Of a DNA stretch of 58,980 bases, positions 43,842 through 54,013 are shown one piece after another. The stretch lies in assembly GCA_046957575.1 (NCBI GenBank), contig JBKUOG010000021.1, positions 1 to 58,980 on the forward strand, given 5' to 3'. Source of the stretch: UMGS1370 sp046957575. GTDB taxonomy: Bacteria; Bacillota; Clostridia; Lachnospirales; Lachnospiraceae. The position numbers and the translations under genes were made by a program. Each line of letters begins with the position of its first letter. Positions within the stretch are counted from its first letter, which is position 1. Under the pieces are notes generated by a model. The model ran no database searches, was not told the DNA's origin, and saw only the letters and a list, made by a program, of their open reading frames with translations.

Positions 43842-45635
43842 CTAAATCTGTCTGGTCGCCTCTTTCAGCCACTCTTTTTCGTCTCCCTCCAGATGGGGGG
43901 AAATCTTTTCATAAACCGCCTTGTGGTACTGGTTTAACAACTCCACATCCTCTTCACGCATCAGAGACTTGTCAATAGCGTCTAAGTCAATGGGAACATA
44001 GGTCAGGTACTCAAATTTCATAAACTGGCCGTACTGATTCTTCTCATCTTTTACGCAGACCACCAGATTTTCAGTGCGGATTCCATGACTTTTCTCAATG
44101 TAAATCCCGGGCTCATCGGAATTAATCATTCCGGCTTCCAGAACGCAGTTGTCCTGCCGCTCTGGAACCATCTTCCATCGAATCCCATTGGGGCGCTCGT
44201 GGACATTTAATAAATATCCTACACCATGGCCAGTGCCATGGTCGAAGTTTAACCCTCTGCTCCAAAACGGCTCTCTGGCAACATAGTCCAGATTCAATCC
44301 CCTGCATCCATACAGGAAGCGGACGGCTCCAAGTCTTAGCATACTCATGGCAACCAGGGTAAAATGCTCTTTTTCTTCCTTTGTAAGTTCGCCCAATGCA
44401 ATGGTCCTGGTAATGTCTGTGGTTCCCTCATAATACTGTCTGCCAGAGTCTACCAGATACAGTCCCTTCGGTTCTAATCTGGCATTGCTTTCCTCTGTGG
44501 CAGAATAATGGCACATGGCAGCATTGGCCCCATAAGCAGAAATGGTGGGGAAACTCAAATCCAGACAGCCTTCCTGCTCTTTGCACAGTTCCCACAGATG
44601 ATCAGCGGCGCTGATCTCATCCATTGGAATCTTGCCAATGTTTTTCTTCAGCCAGTATATATATCTGGTCACTGCCACGCCGTCTTTAATATGGGCTTTT
44701 TTCATGTTTTCGATCTCTGTCGGATTTTTAATTGCCTTCATAAGAGCAGTAGGATTCTGCACATTTACAATGTCATTGCTCTCGTCAAGAAGCTGGGTAA
44801 TCGCAAAATTCGTATGGCTTTTTTCCAGCATCACACATTCCTGGCTCAGATTTTTCACGTCTTCATAAATGCTGTTGTAAGGACGGATTTCCACTCCTAT
44901 ACCAGTAAGATAAGCGCGGACCTCTTCATCTATTACCTTTTCATTGACATAAAAAACAGCTTTTTCTTCACTGATAAGAAAATAAGACAGCACTACCGGA
45001 TTGCATTCTACGTCATTGCCACGGATATTTAACAGCCACACAATGTCGTCCAATGTGGTTAAAATATGAACAGTGGCTCCTTCTTTCTTCATCACCTTCC
45101 GCAAGTCTGCAATCTTTTCTTCTGCTGATTTGCCGGCATACTGAATGTCCAAAATCCATACTGGTTTGGCAGATAATGAGGGACGATCCTCCCAGATTTT
45201 TCCAATCAGATCCTCCTGACAGGAGATGGCAATCTCTTTTTCTCCAAGAGCATCCTCCAGTTCTTCTCCCTCTGCCCCATTGACAACACGGCCATCAAAG
45301 GCCAGTGTACCTTTTTGTGGGATTTTTTCCAGCAAATACTCTTCAATGGTGGGAACACCTTCCTGCCCCATTTTCTGGAGAATCACTGTTGTGCCAGCAA
45401 GTTGAGCGCCGGCCTGAACGAAATAGCGGCCGTCTGTCCACAAAGCTGCCTCATCCCTGGTAATCACTGCAGTGCCGGCTGATCCGGTAAACCCGGTAAT
45501 AAACTCCCGGCATTTAAAATAGTGTCCCACGTACTCGGACTCATGAAAGTCAGAGGTTGGAACCAGATAAGCATCAATATCCCTCTCTGCCATCAGTGCT
45601 CTTAGTTTCTCTAAACGTTCTGGTATCTGATTCAT
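43842..45635 (-). CDS. Xaa-Pro aminopeptidase (aminopeptidase P, M24B)
   Basis: 597 aa, the long form with two creatinase-N domains (GFTGSAGTAVI; later GNDVECNPVVLSY) and a C-terminal pita-bread domain. Metal ligands visible: VDSGRQYYEGTTDITRT (two Asp), GTGHGVGYLLNVHERPNG (His), DEPGIYIEKSHGIRTEN (two Glu). It removes an N-terminal residue before proline, in the cytosol. It is 80 bases from the lpd gene on the same strand. Confidence 0.93.
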   Translation of the reverse strand: MNQIPERLEKLRALMAERDIDAYLVPTSDFHESEYVGHYFKCREFITGFTGSAGTAVITRDEAALWTDGRYFVQAGAQLAGTTVILQKMGQEGVPTIEEYLLEKIPQKGTLAFDGRVVNGAEGEELEDALGEKEIAISCQEDLIGKIWEDRPSLSAKPVWILDIQYAGKSAEEKIADLRKVMKKEGATVHILTTLDDIVWLLNIRGNDVECNPVVLSYFLISEEKAVFYVNEKVIDEEVRAYLTGIGVEIRPYNSIYEDVKNLSQECVMLEKSHTNFAITQLLDESNDIVNVQNPTALMKAIKNPTEIENMKKAHIKDGVAVTRYIYWLKKNIGKIPMDEISAADHLWELCKEQEGCLDLSFPTISAYGANAAMCHYSATEESNARLEPKGLYLVDSGRQYYEGTTDITRTIALGELTKEEKEHFTLVAMSMLRLGAVRFLYGCRGLNLDYVAREPFWSRGLNFDHGTGHGVGYLLNVHERPNGIRWKMVPERQDNCVLEAGMINSDEPGIYIEKSHGIRTENLVVCVKDEKNQYGQFMKFEYLTYVPIDLDAIDKSLMREEDVELLNQYHKAVYEKISPHLEGDEKEWLKEATRQI

Positions 45636-45715
45636 AGCTTGTCATCTTCTTTCTTAAATTTTATCACAACGGTTCTAGCCAGGCAGGAAAATATGCCGTC
45701 CCAACCGTTATCTTT

Positions 45716-47128
45716 CTACTTCTGGCGCATAGCGTCTGCAATCGCTGCCGAAATTCCCTCACTGTAAGTAGGATGGGCGCGCATTGCCATGGAAAGCTGA
45801 GATGCAGTCAGGCCGTTGGCAATGGCAGTCGCCATCTCCCCAATCATGTCTGTAGCTCTGGGACACACGATCTGTGCCCCCACAATGGTGTCTGAATAGG
45901 CTTCAAAGACCAGGCGAATAAACCCTTCTTCCCTTGCAATAATGGACTTTCCATTTTCTGTCATGGAATACCGTCCGCACCGTACCTTCATGCCGCTGGC
46001 TCTGGCCGTTTCCTCTGTGATTCCCACTGTGGCAATCTCCGGATCTGTATAGATGCAGTTGGGGACAATCGGAAGACTTACATACATCCCAGCTGGAACC
46101 ACCTCCAGCTTGAAACTGTGAGGCTTTCCTGCGATTTTTTCCACTACATAGGTAGCCTCTGCCGCTGCCACATGGGCTAACTGAATCCCGGAAATCACAT
46201 CTCCCACTGCATAAATGCCAGGTTCGCTGGTCATAAATTCGGCATTTACCGCAATCTTCCCCTGATTCATGTCCAGAGAAATATCCGTTCCAAACAGGCC
46301 GTCTGTATTTGGATCCCGCCCTGCTGCCATCAAAATCTGACCAGCTTTCATCTCAAAGGCCCCTCTGTCAGATGTCTCTATCTGGCAGCACAGTCCGTCT
46401 TTTTCTTCAATGCGGCTCACCAGGGCATTGCAGAAAACCGAAATTCCTTTGTCTGTCAGAGTTTTTTCCAAAGCCCTTGCCACCACTTCATCCATAGGTC
46501 CTAACAGGTGGGGGCCTTTTTCAATAATCGTAACTTTGGAGCAGAGGGAATTAAAAATCGTAGCAAATTCCACTCCGATTACTCCGCCTCCGATAATGGT
46601 AAGCCGGTCAAAGTTCCAGGTATCTGCTGCTAACAGGCGGCTGCTGGTATACACCCCGGAAAGATTGGCTCCGGGGATAGGAGGTATCTTGGCACAGGCC
46701 CCTGTGGCAATGATAATATTCTCTCCCTGATAATATTCCTTTCCCTCTGCATTCTGAACTTCGACTGTTTTATCTCTGCGCAGTCTGGCTTTTCCCTGTA
46801 TGTAATCAATCCCTGCCTCGCAAAACAGACGGCTGATCTCACTTCGGTAAGTCTGGACTGTCTTTTTCTTGTACTGCTGCATTTTCTTAAAATCAAAGGA
46901 AATAAAATCAGCAGACACTCCAAATTCATCACACTGCTGCATCTGCTTAAAACGGCTGGATGCATAAAGCAGCGCTTTTGTGGGAATGCAGCCGCGGTTT
47001 ACACAGTTGCCTCCCAGCTTTCTTTCTTCGATGACCACTGTTCGGATTCCATATTCAGATGCTTTTAAAGCTGCCGTATATCCTGCCGGACCGGCCCCGA
47101 TAATTACCAAATCATATTGTTTTGCCAC
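45716..47128 (-). CDS. lpdA: Dihydrolipoyl dehydrogenase family flavoprotein
   Basis: 470 aa. FAD-binding DLVIIGAGPAGYTAALKA, redox disulfide GGNCVNRGCIPTK, NAD-binding TIIGGGVIGVEFA, AVGDVISGIQLAHVAAAE and the C-terminal HAHPTYSE-like RAHPTYSEGISAA with the catalytic His. The enzyme reoxidises dihydrolipoamide of glycine cleavage or 2-oxoacid complexes; no partner gene is adjacent. The start is probably GTG 47128 (AAAGGGAGAAAT before it), so it overlaps the HAD gene by 17 bases. Confidence 0.9.
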   Translation of the reverse strand: MAKQYDLVIIGAGPAGYTAALKASEYGIRTVVIEERKLGGNCVNRGCIPTKALLYASSRFKQMQQCDEFGVSADFISFDFKKMQQYKKKTVQTYRSEISRLFCEAGIDYIQGKARLRRDKTVEVQNAEGKEYYQGENIIIATGACAKIPPIPGANLSGVYTSSRLLAADTWNFDRLTIIGGGVIGVEFATIFNSLCSKVTIIEKGPHLLGPMDEVVARALEKTLTDKGISVFCNALVSRIEEKDGLCCQIETSDRGAFEMKAGQILMAAGRDPNTDGLFGTDISLDMNQGKIAVNAEFMTSEPGIYAVGDVISGIQLAHVAAAEATYVVEKIAGKPHSFKLEVVPAGMYVSLPIVPNCIYTDPEIATVGITEETARASGMKVRCGRYSMTENGKSIIAREEGFIRLVFEAYSDTIVGAQIVCPRATDMIGEMATAIANGLTASQLSMAMRAHPTYSEGISAAIADAMRQK

Positions 47129-47924
47129 ATTTCTCCCTTTCCGGAATCCATCCAAAATGACAACAGGCTTTGTAAATCCCGTCTTCTCCAATGTCAGCCG
47201 TCACATAGTCTGCTGTTTCCTTCAGTTCCTCTATGGCATTGCCCATGGCAATCCCAAGACCAGCTTCTTTTACAATTTCATAATCATTCATGCTGTCGCC
47301 AATGGCTACCGAATCTTCTATCCTTACTCCAAAATGCTGACACAACCGCTTTAACCCTTCGGCTTTTGATGCCTGCTTTTCAACTAAATCCGCTCCCATT
47401 TTTCCTGAGAACATGGGCAGTTTCAGTTCAGGAAAATGGTCCTCTATATCCTTTGCCCCTGTCTCGTCTCCTAAATAGGACAGGGTATGAATGGGAAACT
47501 TTAACAACTCCCAGGGATCACAAAACTGTCTCATGCATTCCCCCCAGCGCTGTCTGTCAATCTCTCTTACCCGATCCGGATTCATATAATAGTCCTCATC
47601 GCCAATGGTAATGCCGATGCAGTAGCCTTTTTCCTCTGCATAGCAGAGCACATTTTTTAACAATTCCTTTTCCATAAAATGCTCAAATAACAGGGTGTTT
47701 CCGACTGTAATCTTCGTGCCGTTTAAATGGATGATGGCGTCTGCTTTTACAATCTCTTTAAACTGTCTGCTGTAATGGTTGTCCATATCCCTTCCGGTTC
47801 CCAATACAATGATAAACTGATCCCTCAATTGTTCAATTGCATAAAGAGCGCTTTGGGGAATGGAAAACGTGGAATGATCTAAAAGAGTTTGATCTAAATC
47901 AAAACTGATGATTCGTCTGCTCAT
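47112..47924 (-). CDS. Cof-type HAD-superfamily phosphatase
   Basis: 270 aa. HAD motif I (ISFDLDQTLLDHS), motif II (VLGTGRDMDNH), a C2B cap, then Lys and motif IV (EGLKRLCQHFGV, VAIGDSMNDYEIV). Members remove phosphate from small metabolites such as sugar or cofactor phosphates; the substrate is not inferable. Overlaps lpdA at its 3' end. Confidence 0.9.
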   Translation of the reverse strand: MSRRIISFDLDQTLLDHSTFSIPQSALYAIEQLRDQFIIVLGTGRDMDNHYSRQFKEIVKADAIIHLNGTKITVGNTLLFEHFMEKELLKNVLCYAEEKGYCIGITIGDEDYYMNPDRVREIDRQRWGECMRQFCDPWELLKFPIHTLSYLGDETGAKDIEDHFPELKLPMFSGKMGADLVEKQASKAEGLKRLCQHFGVRIEDSVAIGDSMNDYEIVKEAGLGIAMGNAIEELKETADYVTADIGEDGIYKACCHFGWIPEREKCGKTI

Positions 47925-47980
47925 GGTTTTCTCCGTACTTGTTCTTTTGTTCTAATTGATTCTTGCATCAAGTGTTCCTA

Positions 47981-48592
47981 TTATACCATATCCGCTGATA
48001 GGTCGTCTAGGTCTTTGCGAAAGTCTACGTCTTTCAGTTCTTCTTCTGAAGAGACCTCTACCATCAAAGTCTCTCCCAGATGTGTTCGCAGCACCTTTTT
48101 TCCTCCCTGATCCCCTGTTAAAGACAAAAGTTCCGGGATTGCTTCCGGTGAAAAGGACACTGGATTATAAGGTTTCCCTTTAAGCGAGAGGCAGGCATAG
48201 GGACTGGATTTTGCAGAATTTAAAAACCGGATCAGCGTATTTGCCTGCAAAAAAGGCTGATCGGAAACAGAAAATACCAGACGGTCTGTATCTGCAAATC
48301 CATTGGGAAATTTCCTTGCTGCTGCATAAATTCCTGACTGAATGGAGTAAGAAATCCCTTTCTCACTATCCGGACTTTTTACTGGGACAAACCCCATCCT
48401 TTCTGCTGCCGTAAGAATTTTTGCATCTCTCCCAACCACAAAAACCAGACAATCCTTGACCCTGTCCGCTGCCTCTTTCCAGCTTTCAAAGCTGTATACA
48501 CATAATGGCTTTGCCCCGATTTTGGCAAGCAGCTTATTTTCTCCCTGAAAACGGCGGCTGTTTCCAGCCGCCAGTAAAATAATTCCAATCAT
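47981..48592 (-). CDS. MocA-like molybdenum cofactor nucleotidyltransferase
   Basis: 203 aa with LLAAGNSRRFQGENKLL (nucleotide-binding loop) and SDQPFLQANTL, as in MocA/MobA-type NTP transferases that attach CMP to molybdopterin for xanthine-dehydrogenase-type enzymes. ATG 48592 overlaps the stop of the molybdenum subunit gene (ATGA), so cofactor maturation is coupled to enzyme synthesis. An upstream frame to 48661 has no ribosome site. Confidence 0.88.
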   Translation of the reverse strand: MIGIILLAAGNSRRFQGENKLLAKIGAKPLCVYSFESWKEAADRVKDCLVFVVGRDAKILTAAERMGFVPVKSPDSEKGISYSIQSGIYAAARKFPNGFADTDRLVFSVSDQPFLQANTLIRFLNSAKSSPYACLSLKGKPYNPVSFSPEAIPELLSLTGDQGGKKVLRTHLGETLMVEVSSEEELKDVDFRKDLDDLSADMV

Positions 48593-50883
48593 GTTTTGAC
48601 CTTTCCGTCTTCGTCTGCTGTCACAATCTTTTCTGGAGTAATGGGCAGTTCTCGAAACCATTTGCCTGTAGCATTGTAGACTGCATGGGTGAGGGCCGGA
48701 GCCGGAGTATTAATTACAATTTCCCCAATGGACTTTGCGCCAAAAGGTCCAGAAGGCTCATAGCTGCTCTCAAATTCCACCCGAAGCTTTCCAGTATCCA
48801 TACGAGTTGGAATCTTATACTGCATCAGAGAGTTTTCATATACCCGTCCCCTGTCATTGTACTGAACATTCTCATAGAGCGCCATTCCGATTCCCTGGGC
48901 CAGTCCTCCCTCTGTCTGGACTCTTGCCAGATTTGGGTTGACCGGCGTACCGCAGTCTACCACTGCCGCATAATCCAGAATGTCAATATGACCAGTCTCT
49001 TTATCCAGTTCAATTTCCACCATGCCGACCATAAAAGGAGGCGGAGAAGATAGAAAACTGTTGCTCTCTGTCACTGTCAGCGCCTGCGTATTTCCGCACA
49101 TTCCTTTTGTGCCGATTTCCTGAAGGCTGACCCGTTTTTCATCTGCCATCCGGTATACGCCATTTCCGTCAAACTCTACTTCTTCGGCAGACACCTTAAG
49201 AAGTTCTGCTCCAATGGCTTTGATCTGCTCTTTCAGTTTCAGACAGGCGTTTTCTACTGCTTTTCCAGTTACATAGGTGGTGCTGGACGCATAAGATCCG
49301 GAATCATAGGGAGAAGAGTCTGTATCTGCACCCAGAACCGCAATATTATCTACTGAACATTCCATGCACTCTGCCGCCATCTGTGCTAAAATCGTGTCGC
49401 AGCCGGTTCCCATATCTGCTGCGCCGATGGACAGCGTATAATATCCTTCTTCATTCATCTTGATAGTAGCAGATCCCACATCTACGCCGGAAATGCCGGA
49501 ACCCTGCATAGCCATGGCAACTCCTACACTGCGGACTTTTCCATTGCCCATATTGCGGCAGGGATATTTTTCATCCCAGCCAATCATCTCTTTGGCCCGC
49601 TCCATACAGCGGTTTAAGGCGCAGCTTGTGGCAGTCTCATTGTAGTAGGCAGGCATAACCTGGCCTTCTCTTACCATATTCATCTCCCGCAATTTTACCG
49701 GATCCGCTCCAAGTCTGGCCGCCAGTTCATTGACTGCAGATTCCATGGCAAAGATCCCTTGCGTTGCCCCATACCCCCGGTAGGCACCGGCAGACATAAC
49801 ATTGGTGTACACCACATCATAGGAAAACCGGTGGGCTTCCACCAGTCCGTACAGCGGAATGGATTTATGTCCGGAAAGTCCAACCGTTGTAGGACCATGC
49901 TCGCCGTATGCACCGGTATTAGACAATGTATGCAGATCCACTGCCCGAATCCGCCCGTCTTTCATGGCTCCTACCCGCACATGAACCTCCATCTCATGGC
50001 GGGGACTGGAAGCCGTCTGGCTCTCTTCCCTTGTAAAAATCATTTTAGACGGCTTTTTAGTCTTCCAGGTTACAAATGCAGGAAATACCTCTGCCACGAC
50101 GGTCTGCTTTGCGCCGAATCCGCCGCCGATTCTGGGCTTTGCCACCCGAATCTGAGACTTGGGTATGCCCAGAGCATTGGAGATAATGCGGCGCACATGA
50201 AACACTATCTGGGTAGAGCTTAAAATGTTGAGACGGCCGTACTGGTCAATGGAACAATAGGTGCGGAATGTTTCCATCATTGCCTGCTGACAGGCTTTTG
50301 TATGATAGGTCTGATCCACAATGATATCGCATTCCGACAGGACTTTTTCCACATCCCCGCATCCGCTTTCTCCGCTGGCGCACAAATTTCTCTGATTATC
50401 TGCTCCCACCGGGCAAAGGGATTTCCAGTTTTCCTCCGGATGGACTAAAATCCGGTTATCCTTTGCTTTCCGAAAATCCAGAACCGGCTCTAATACCTGA
50501 TACTGAACTTTAATCTTCTTTAAAGCCTGATCCACGCAGGTTTCCGTCTCTCCTGCCACAATGGCAACCGGATCTCCCACATAACGGACATGGCGATCCA
50601 AAATCAGCCTGTCATAGGGACTCGGCTCCGGATAAGTCTGGCCGGCCATGGTAAATCGGTGATCCGGAACATCCTTCCAGGTATAAATTCCCTCAATCCC
50701 CGGTACTTTTAACGCCGTTTCACAGTGAACTTCTTCTACTATGGCATTGGCATGAGGACTTCTTAAAACCTTTACAATCAGACAGTTTTTCGGCGCAATA
50801 TCATCCATATAAACCGGCTGTCCGGTTAAAAGGGCCATGGCGTCCTTTTTTCGGACCGGCTGTCCCACTGCTTTTAAACTCAT
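48589..50883 (-). CDS. Molybdenum hydroxylase large subunit (xanthine dehydrogenase type)
   Basis: 764 aa. GGFGAKQTVVAE and AYRGYGATQG are Mo-cofactor contacts. PSGPFGAKSIGE carries the catalytic Glu near the C-terminus. The FeS and FAD subunits are encoded just upstream. It probably hydroxylates purines (xanthine or hypoxanthine), as the first gene of the operon is a nucleobase permease, but a nicotinate- or other N-heterocycle-type substrate is possible. ATG 50883 after AAAAGGAGGG, overlapping the FeS gene stop (ATGA). Confidence 0.92.
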   Translation of the reverse strand: MSLKAVGQPVRKKDAMALLTGQPVYMDDIAPKNCLIVKVLRSPHANAIVEEVHCETALKVPGIEGIYTWKDVPDHRFTMAGQTYPEPSPYDRLILDRHVRYVGDPVAIVAGETETCVDQALKKIKVQYQVLEPVLDFRKAKDNRILVHPEENWKSLCPVGADNQRNLCASGESGCGDVEKVLSECDIIVDQTYHTKACQQAMMETFRTYCSIDQYGRLNILSSTQIVFHVRRIISNALGIPKSQIRVAKPRIGGGFGAKQTVVAEVFPAFVTWKTKKPSKMIFTREESQTASSPRHEMEVHVRVGAMKDGRIRAVDLHTLSNTGAYGEHGPTTVGLSGHKSIPLYGLVEAHRFSYDVVYTNVMSAGAYRGYGATQGIFAMESAVNELAARLGADPVKLREMNMVREGQVMPAYYNETATSCALNRCMERAKEMIGWDEKYPCRNMGNGKVRSVGVAMAMQGSGISGVDVGSATIKMNEEGYYTLSIGAADMGTGCDTILAQMAAECMECSVDNIAVLGADTDSSPYDSGSYASSTTYVTGKAVENACLKLKEQIKAIGAELLKVSAEEVEFDGNGVYRMADEKRVSLQEIGTKGMCGNTQALTVTESNSFLSSPPPFMVGMVEIELDKETGHIDILDYAAVVDCGTPVNPNLARVQTEGGLAQGIGMALYENVQYNDRGRVYENSLMQYKIPTRMDTGKLRVEFESSYEPSGPFGAKSIGEIVINTPAPALTHAVYNATGKWFRELPITPEKIVTADEDGKVKT

Positions 50884-51344
50884 GGCTGTCCCTCCTTTTT
50901 CCATTTTAAAAATGCCTGGATTCCGCGCAGCTGCCCCTCATAGCCGGAACAGCGGCACAAATTTCCTGACAGATATTCTTTGATCGTCTCTTCGTCCGGA
51001 TCCGGATATTCCCGAAACAGGGCAATGGCGTTCATCATCAGACCCGGATTGCAGAATCCACACTGCTCCGCTCCCTGATCCGCAATAAATGCGCCAAATT
51101 CTTCTGCTTCTTCTCTCAATCCTTCCAGAGTCTCTATTCTGTGTCCATCTGCCCTTGCTGCCAGAACAGAACAGGAAAGTATCGGCTTTCCATTCATCAT
51201 CACCGTACACAGACCACAGTTGGAGGTTTCGCATCCCCGCTTTACACTGGCACATCCATGACTCCTTAAAAAATCAATTAAAAGCAGATCGCAGGCAATC
51301 TCTTCTTCTATCTTTTTTTGGTTTACCCATACGCTAATCTTCAA
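50880..51344 (-). CDS. Molybdenum hydroxylase [2Fe-2S] subunit
   Basis: 154 aa. Plant-type 2Fe-2S site (VKRGCETSNCGLCTVMMNG ... C) and the helical second cluster (EQCGFCNPGLMM; GNLCRCSGYEG). It carries electrons from the Mo site to FAD. It overlaps both neighbours (11 and 4 bases), so the three subunits are made together. Confidence 0.95.
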   Translation of the reverse strand: MKISVWVNQKKIEEEIACDLLLIDFLRSHGCASVKRGCETSNCGLCTVMMNGKPILSCSVLAARADGHRIETLEGLREEAEEFGAFIADQGAEQCGFCNPGLMMNAIALFREYPDPDEETIKEYLSGNLCRCSGYEGQLRGIQAFLKWKKEGQP

Positions 51345-52137
51345 TCTGTCCGCCTCCCATCTGCATCACTGCCCGCTTTGTCAAAACGCTGGCCAGATGC
51401 TTCCGGTACTTAGCGCCTGCCCGCATATTGCTTCCGGTTACAATCTGCTCTGATACGTAAGTACCAAAGATACTGGCCGTTTCCTCTGTAATGCCGTTTT
51501 TTAAAATCCCATTTTCATCCCGCACCAGCACTGCCCGTCCGGGTCTTGCGCCAATGGCAGCGCAAACGGCGCTGTCTGCATCTTTGCTGACTGCGCAGGT
51601 AAGAACCGGAAAATCCGTACTGGTATTGCGCAAAGACTGATATGCATTTTTTAAGTCTTTCCTGGGAACAAGGATCCTAACTAAAATATCCCGGTCTGCC
51701 GGCATCTTTACAAACTCTTCCAGACTGACTCTCCCTGCCTTATAAAGTTCTGCCTCTGCTCCCAGAGCCAGAAATTCCGTCAGCACATCAGAAAATCCAA
51801 ATCGCCCGAAAATGCTGCCGCCCACTGTTGCCAGGTTGCGAAACTGCACTCCTACGATATGGCGCAGACACTCCTTCATACTGCCGTTTGTATACTGGTC
51901 AAGCCCCTGATGAAGCTCTAACTGGCGCAGGGATACCATGGCGCCAATGCGAAATTCCTGCTCCCCTTCTTCAATGGTATCCAATCCCAGTCCTGACAAA
52001 TCAATGGCAGTCTGCACCCGCATATGGCTCATTTTCAACCAAAGCATACCACCGATAATCCGATTGCTTTTTTTCTGATTTAATTCGTAAGCTTCCTCTA
52101 AGCTGGCTGCTTTCACATAATTCTGAATCGTCAGCAT
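51334..52137 (-). CDS. Molybdenum hydroxylase FAD-binding subunit
   Basis: 267 aa. VGVQFRNLATVGGSIFGRFGFSDV is the FAD-binding (CO dehydrogenase medium-chain) motif, followed by the C-terminal CO_deh_flav_C part (ALGAEAELYKAGRVSL). It passes electrons to NAD or another acceptor. First of the three enzyme genes in transcription order. Confidence 0.93.
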   Translation of the reverse strand: MLTIQNYVKAASLEEAYELNQKKSNRIIGGMLWLKMSHMRVQTAIDLSGLGLDTIEEGEQEFRIGAMVSLRQLELHQGLDQYTNGSMKECLRHIVGVQFRNLATVGGSIFGRFGFSDVLTEFLALGAEAELYKAGRVSLEEFVKMPADRDILVRILVPRKDLKNAYQSLRNTSTDFPVLTCAVSKDADSAVCAAIGARPGRAVLVRDENGILKNGITEETASIFGTYVSEQIVTGSNMRAGAKYRKHLASVLTKRAVMQMGGGQIED

Positions 52138-52164
52138 ATCTTTCTCCTCTCCATAAGTAACCGT

Positions 52165-52983
52165 TCAGCCATGCCATTCATAATTTGCGGTAGTTTTTGC
52201 ATGACTGCACTGTTGTCTCCATATAATTGCCCTGCTCTCTCCCTCTTTCATCAGGCTGACTTTCTGGCCGTAAAGACATTTTAATCCAGAGAGAAACCGG
52301 GCTTCATAATCCCTTTCTCTTTTGCAGATATCTGCTAAAATACGGCCCTGCTCCATCAATAAAATCCCATCCCCATAAGTATCTGCCAGGTCCGGGTCAT
52401 GTACGCTTATTATAGCATATTTTTTATTCTTTTTCAGATATTCCTTTAACTGCTCTAAAAACTCATGGCGTTTTGCAAAATCCAGTCCGCTTTCCGGCTC
52501 ATCTAAAATCATCCACTCTGCCTGCTGAACTCTGGCCCTGGCCAGATAGCAGAGTCTTCGTTCCCCTCCGCTTAAAGCATTCATAGGACGCATTGCAAGA
52601 TGAACGATTCCCAGTTCCCTTAATGCCTCTTTACTGTCTTCATACTCTCTTTTCCCTGGCATCTGCCAAAATTTCAGGTAGGGATTTCTCCCCATTGCCA
52701 CAAATTCCAGAACCGGGCAGTCTGCTGCCTGACAGTCCTGAGGTACATAGGAAATCATTTTCGCCCGCTCCCGTTCCGAAAGGCGGCAAAGTATTTGCCC
52801 ATTTACTGCAATCTCTCCCTGTTCCGGCCGGTACAACCCCACAATACTCTTTAAAAGCGTGGTTTTTCCAGCGCCGTTTTTTCCAAGAATTACAGTAAGG
52901 GGCTCCCTTGCGGTAAAAGAAACTCCCTTTAAAATCTCTTGATTTCCCAATTTCAGTGATAGGTTGTCTACCTTTAGTTTCAC
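52165..52983 (-). CDS. ABC transporter ATPase (FecE/BtuD type)
   Basis: 272 aa. Walker A (LGKNGAGKTTLLK), signature LSGGERRLCYLARA, Walker B (WMILDEPESGLDF) and H-loop (ISVHDPDLAD). It powers the permease whose stop overlaps its start (52980-52983). In this operon the likely cargo is molybdate or tungstate, as with MolBC-type systems, though siderophore or cobalamin import uses the same family. Confidence 0.9.
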   Translation of the reverse strand: MKLKVDNLSLKLGNQEILKGVSFTAREPLTVILGKNGAGKTTLLKSIVGLYRPEQGEIAVNGQILCRLSERERAKMISYVPQDCQAADCPVLEFVAMGRNPYLKFWQMPGKREYEDSKEALRELGIVHLAMRPMNALSGGERRLCYLARARVQQAEWMILDEPESGLDFAKRHEFLEQLKEYLKKNKKYAIISVHDPDLADTYGDGILLMEQGRILADICKRERDYEARFLSGLKCLYGQKVSLMKEGESRAIIWRQQCSHAKTTANYEWHG

Positions 52984-53966
52984 AGCCGTCCCTCCTTTTT
53001 CTTAGAAAAAATCAGCAGCACTGCTAAAATGGCTGCGCCGGAAAGGGATGTGAAAATGCTGATGGGAATTTCCGCTTCTGTTAAAGAACGGGAAGCAAAA
53101 TCAGCGGCAAGCAGAAACGCCCCGCCTCCCATCACACATGGCGCAAAGCATTCTTTTAAATCCCCACCCCAAATCTGACGGATTAAATGAGGGACAATCA
53201 ATCCAGCCCAGGATACTGTTCCTGCCACTGCTACTACCGACGCCGCCAAAAGCGTTGCCAGAATCACTGCAGTCTGACGCACTCTTTCGGCAGGCAGTCC
53301 CAGACTTTTTGCTTCCTCATCTCCTAAAGACAAAACCCCTATTTTCCAGCGCATCATCCACAAGATTACAATGGAAATGAGAATAGCAAAAAATACCGTT
53401 TTCACATCTTTCCAGTCTGCTGTGTGAAAACTTCCCATAAGCCAGTAATCAATAGATGGAAGCTGTCTGGACGGGTCTGCTCCGTATTTTATCAGCATTA
53501 GTCCTGCTTCTGCCATTGCGCCTGTCACAATGCCGGAAATAATCAAGGAAACTTTTTGCTGTCCTCCCACTGCTTTAGAAAGAGCCACTGTAAAGAGGGC
53601 TGCAAAAAGACCTGCGCTAAATGCAGATATCTGAATCACGGCAGCCGTCCCCCCTAACAAAATGGCGGCCGCCGCACCTGCAGAAGCTCCGCTGGTTACG
53701 CCCAACACATCCGGAGACACTAAGGGATTGCGGAAAATATACTGATAAATCATGCCGGACACTGATAATGCAGAGCCGCATATTAAGACTAAAAAAGTCC
53801 TGGGCAGCCGGATCTGCAAAAAGACCCGCTCTCCCATTCCTTTTTCCATCCCTGTCAAAATGTCCCAAAGATTCTTTACAGTCAGGGGATATCTGCCCAC
53901 GCACAGCGACAGCATTACGGTTCCTAACAAGATTCCGGCCATAGCCCAGAACTTTTTTTGTTTCAT
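52980..53966 (-). CDS. FecCD-family ABC permease
   Basis: 328 aa, about ten TM helices. RLPRTFLVLICGSALSVSG, then GVTSGASAGAAAAIL, the ATPase-contact region DEEAKSLGLPAERVRQTAV and GLIVPHLIRQIWG are the family's signatures. It forms a dimeric import channel with the ATPase and the binding protein encoded on each side. Confidence 0.92.
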   Translation of the reverse strand: MKQKKFWAMAGILLGTVMLSLCVGRYPLTVKNLWDILTGMEKGMGERVFLQIRLPRTFLVLICGSALSVSGMIYQYIFRNPLVSPDVLGVTSGASAGAAAAILLGGTAAVIQISAFSAGLFAALFTVALSKAVGGQQKVSLIISGIVTGAMAEAGLMLIKYGADPSRQLPSIDYWLMGSFHTADWKDVKTVFFAILISIVILWMMRWKIGVLSLGDEEAKSLGLPAERVRQTAVILATLLAASVVAVAGTVSWAGLIVPHLIRQIWGGDLKECFAPCVMGGGAFLLAADFASRSLTEAEIPISIFTSLSGAAILAVLLIFSKKKEGRL

Positions 53967-54013
53967 TTGATTCCTCTTTTTAACGGTTCCTATTGTTTTG
54001 GTCTGAAACCATT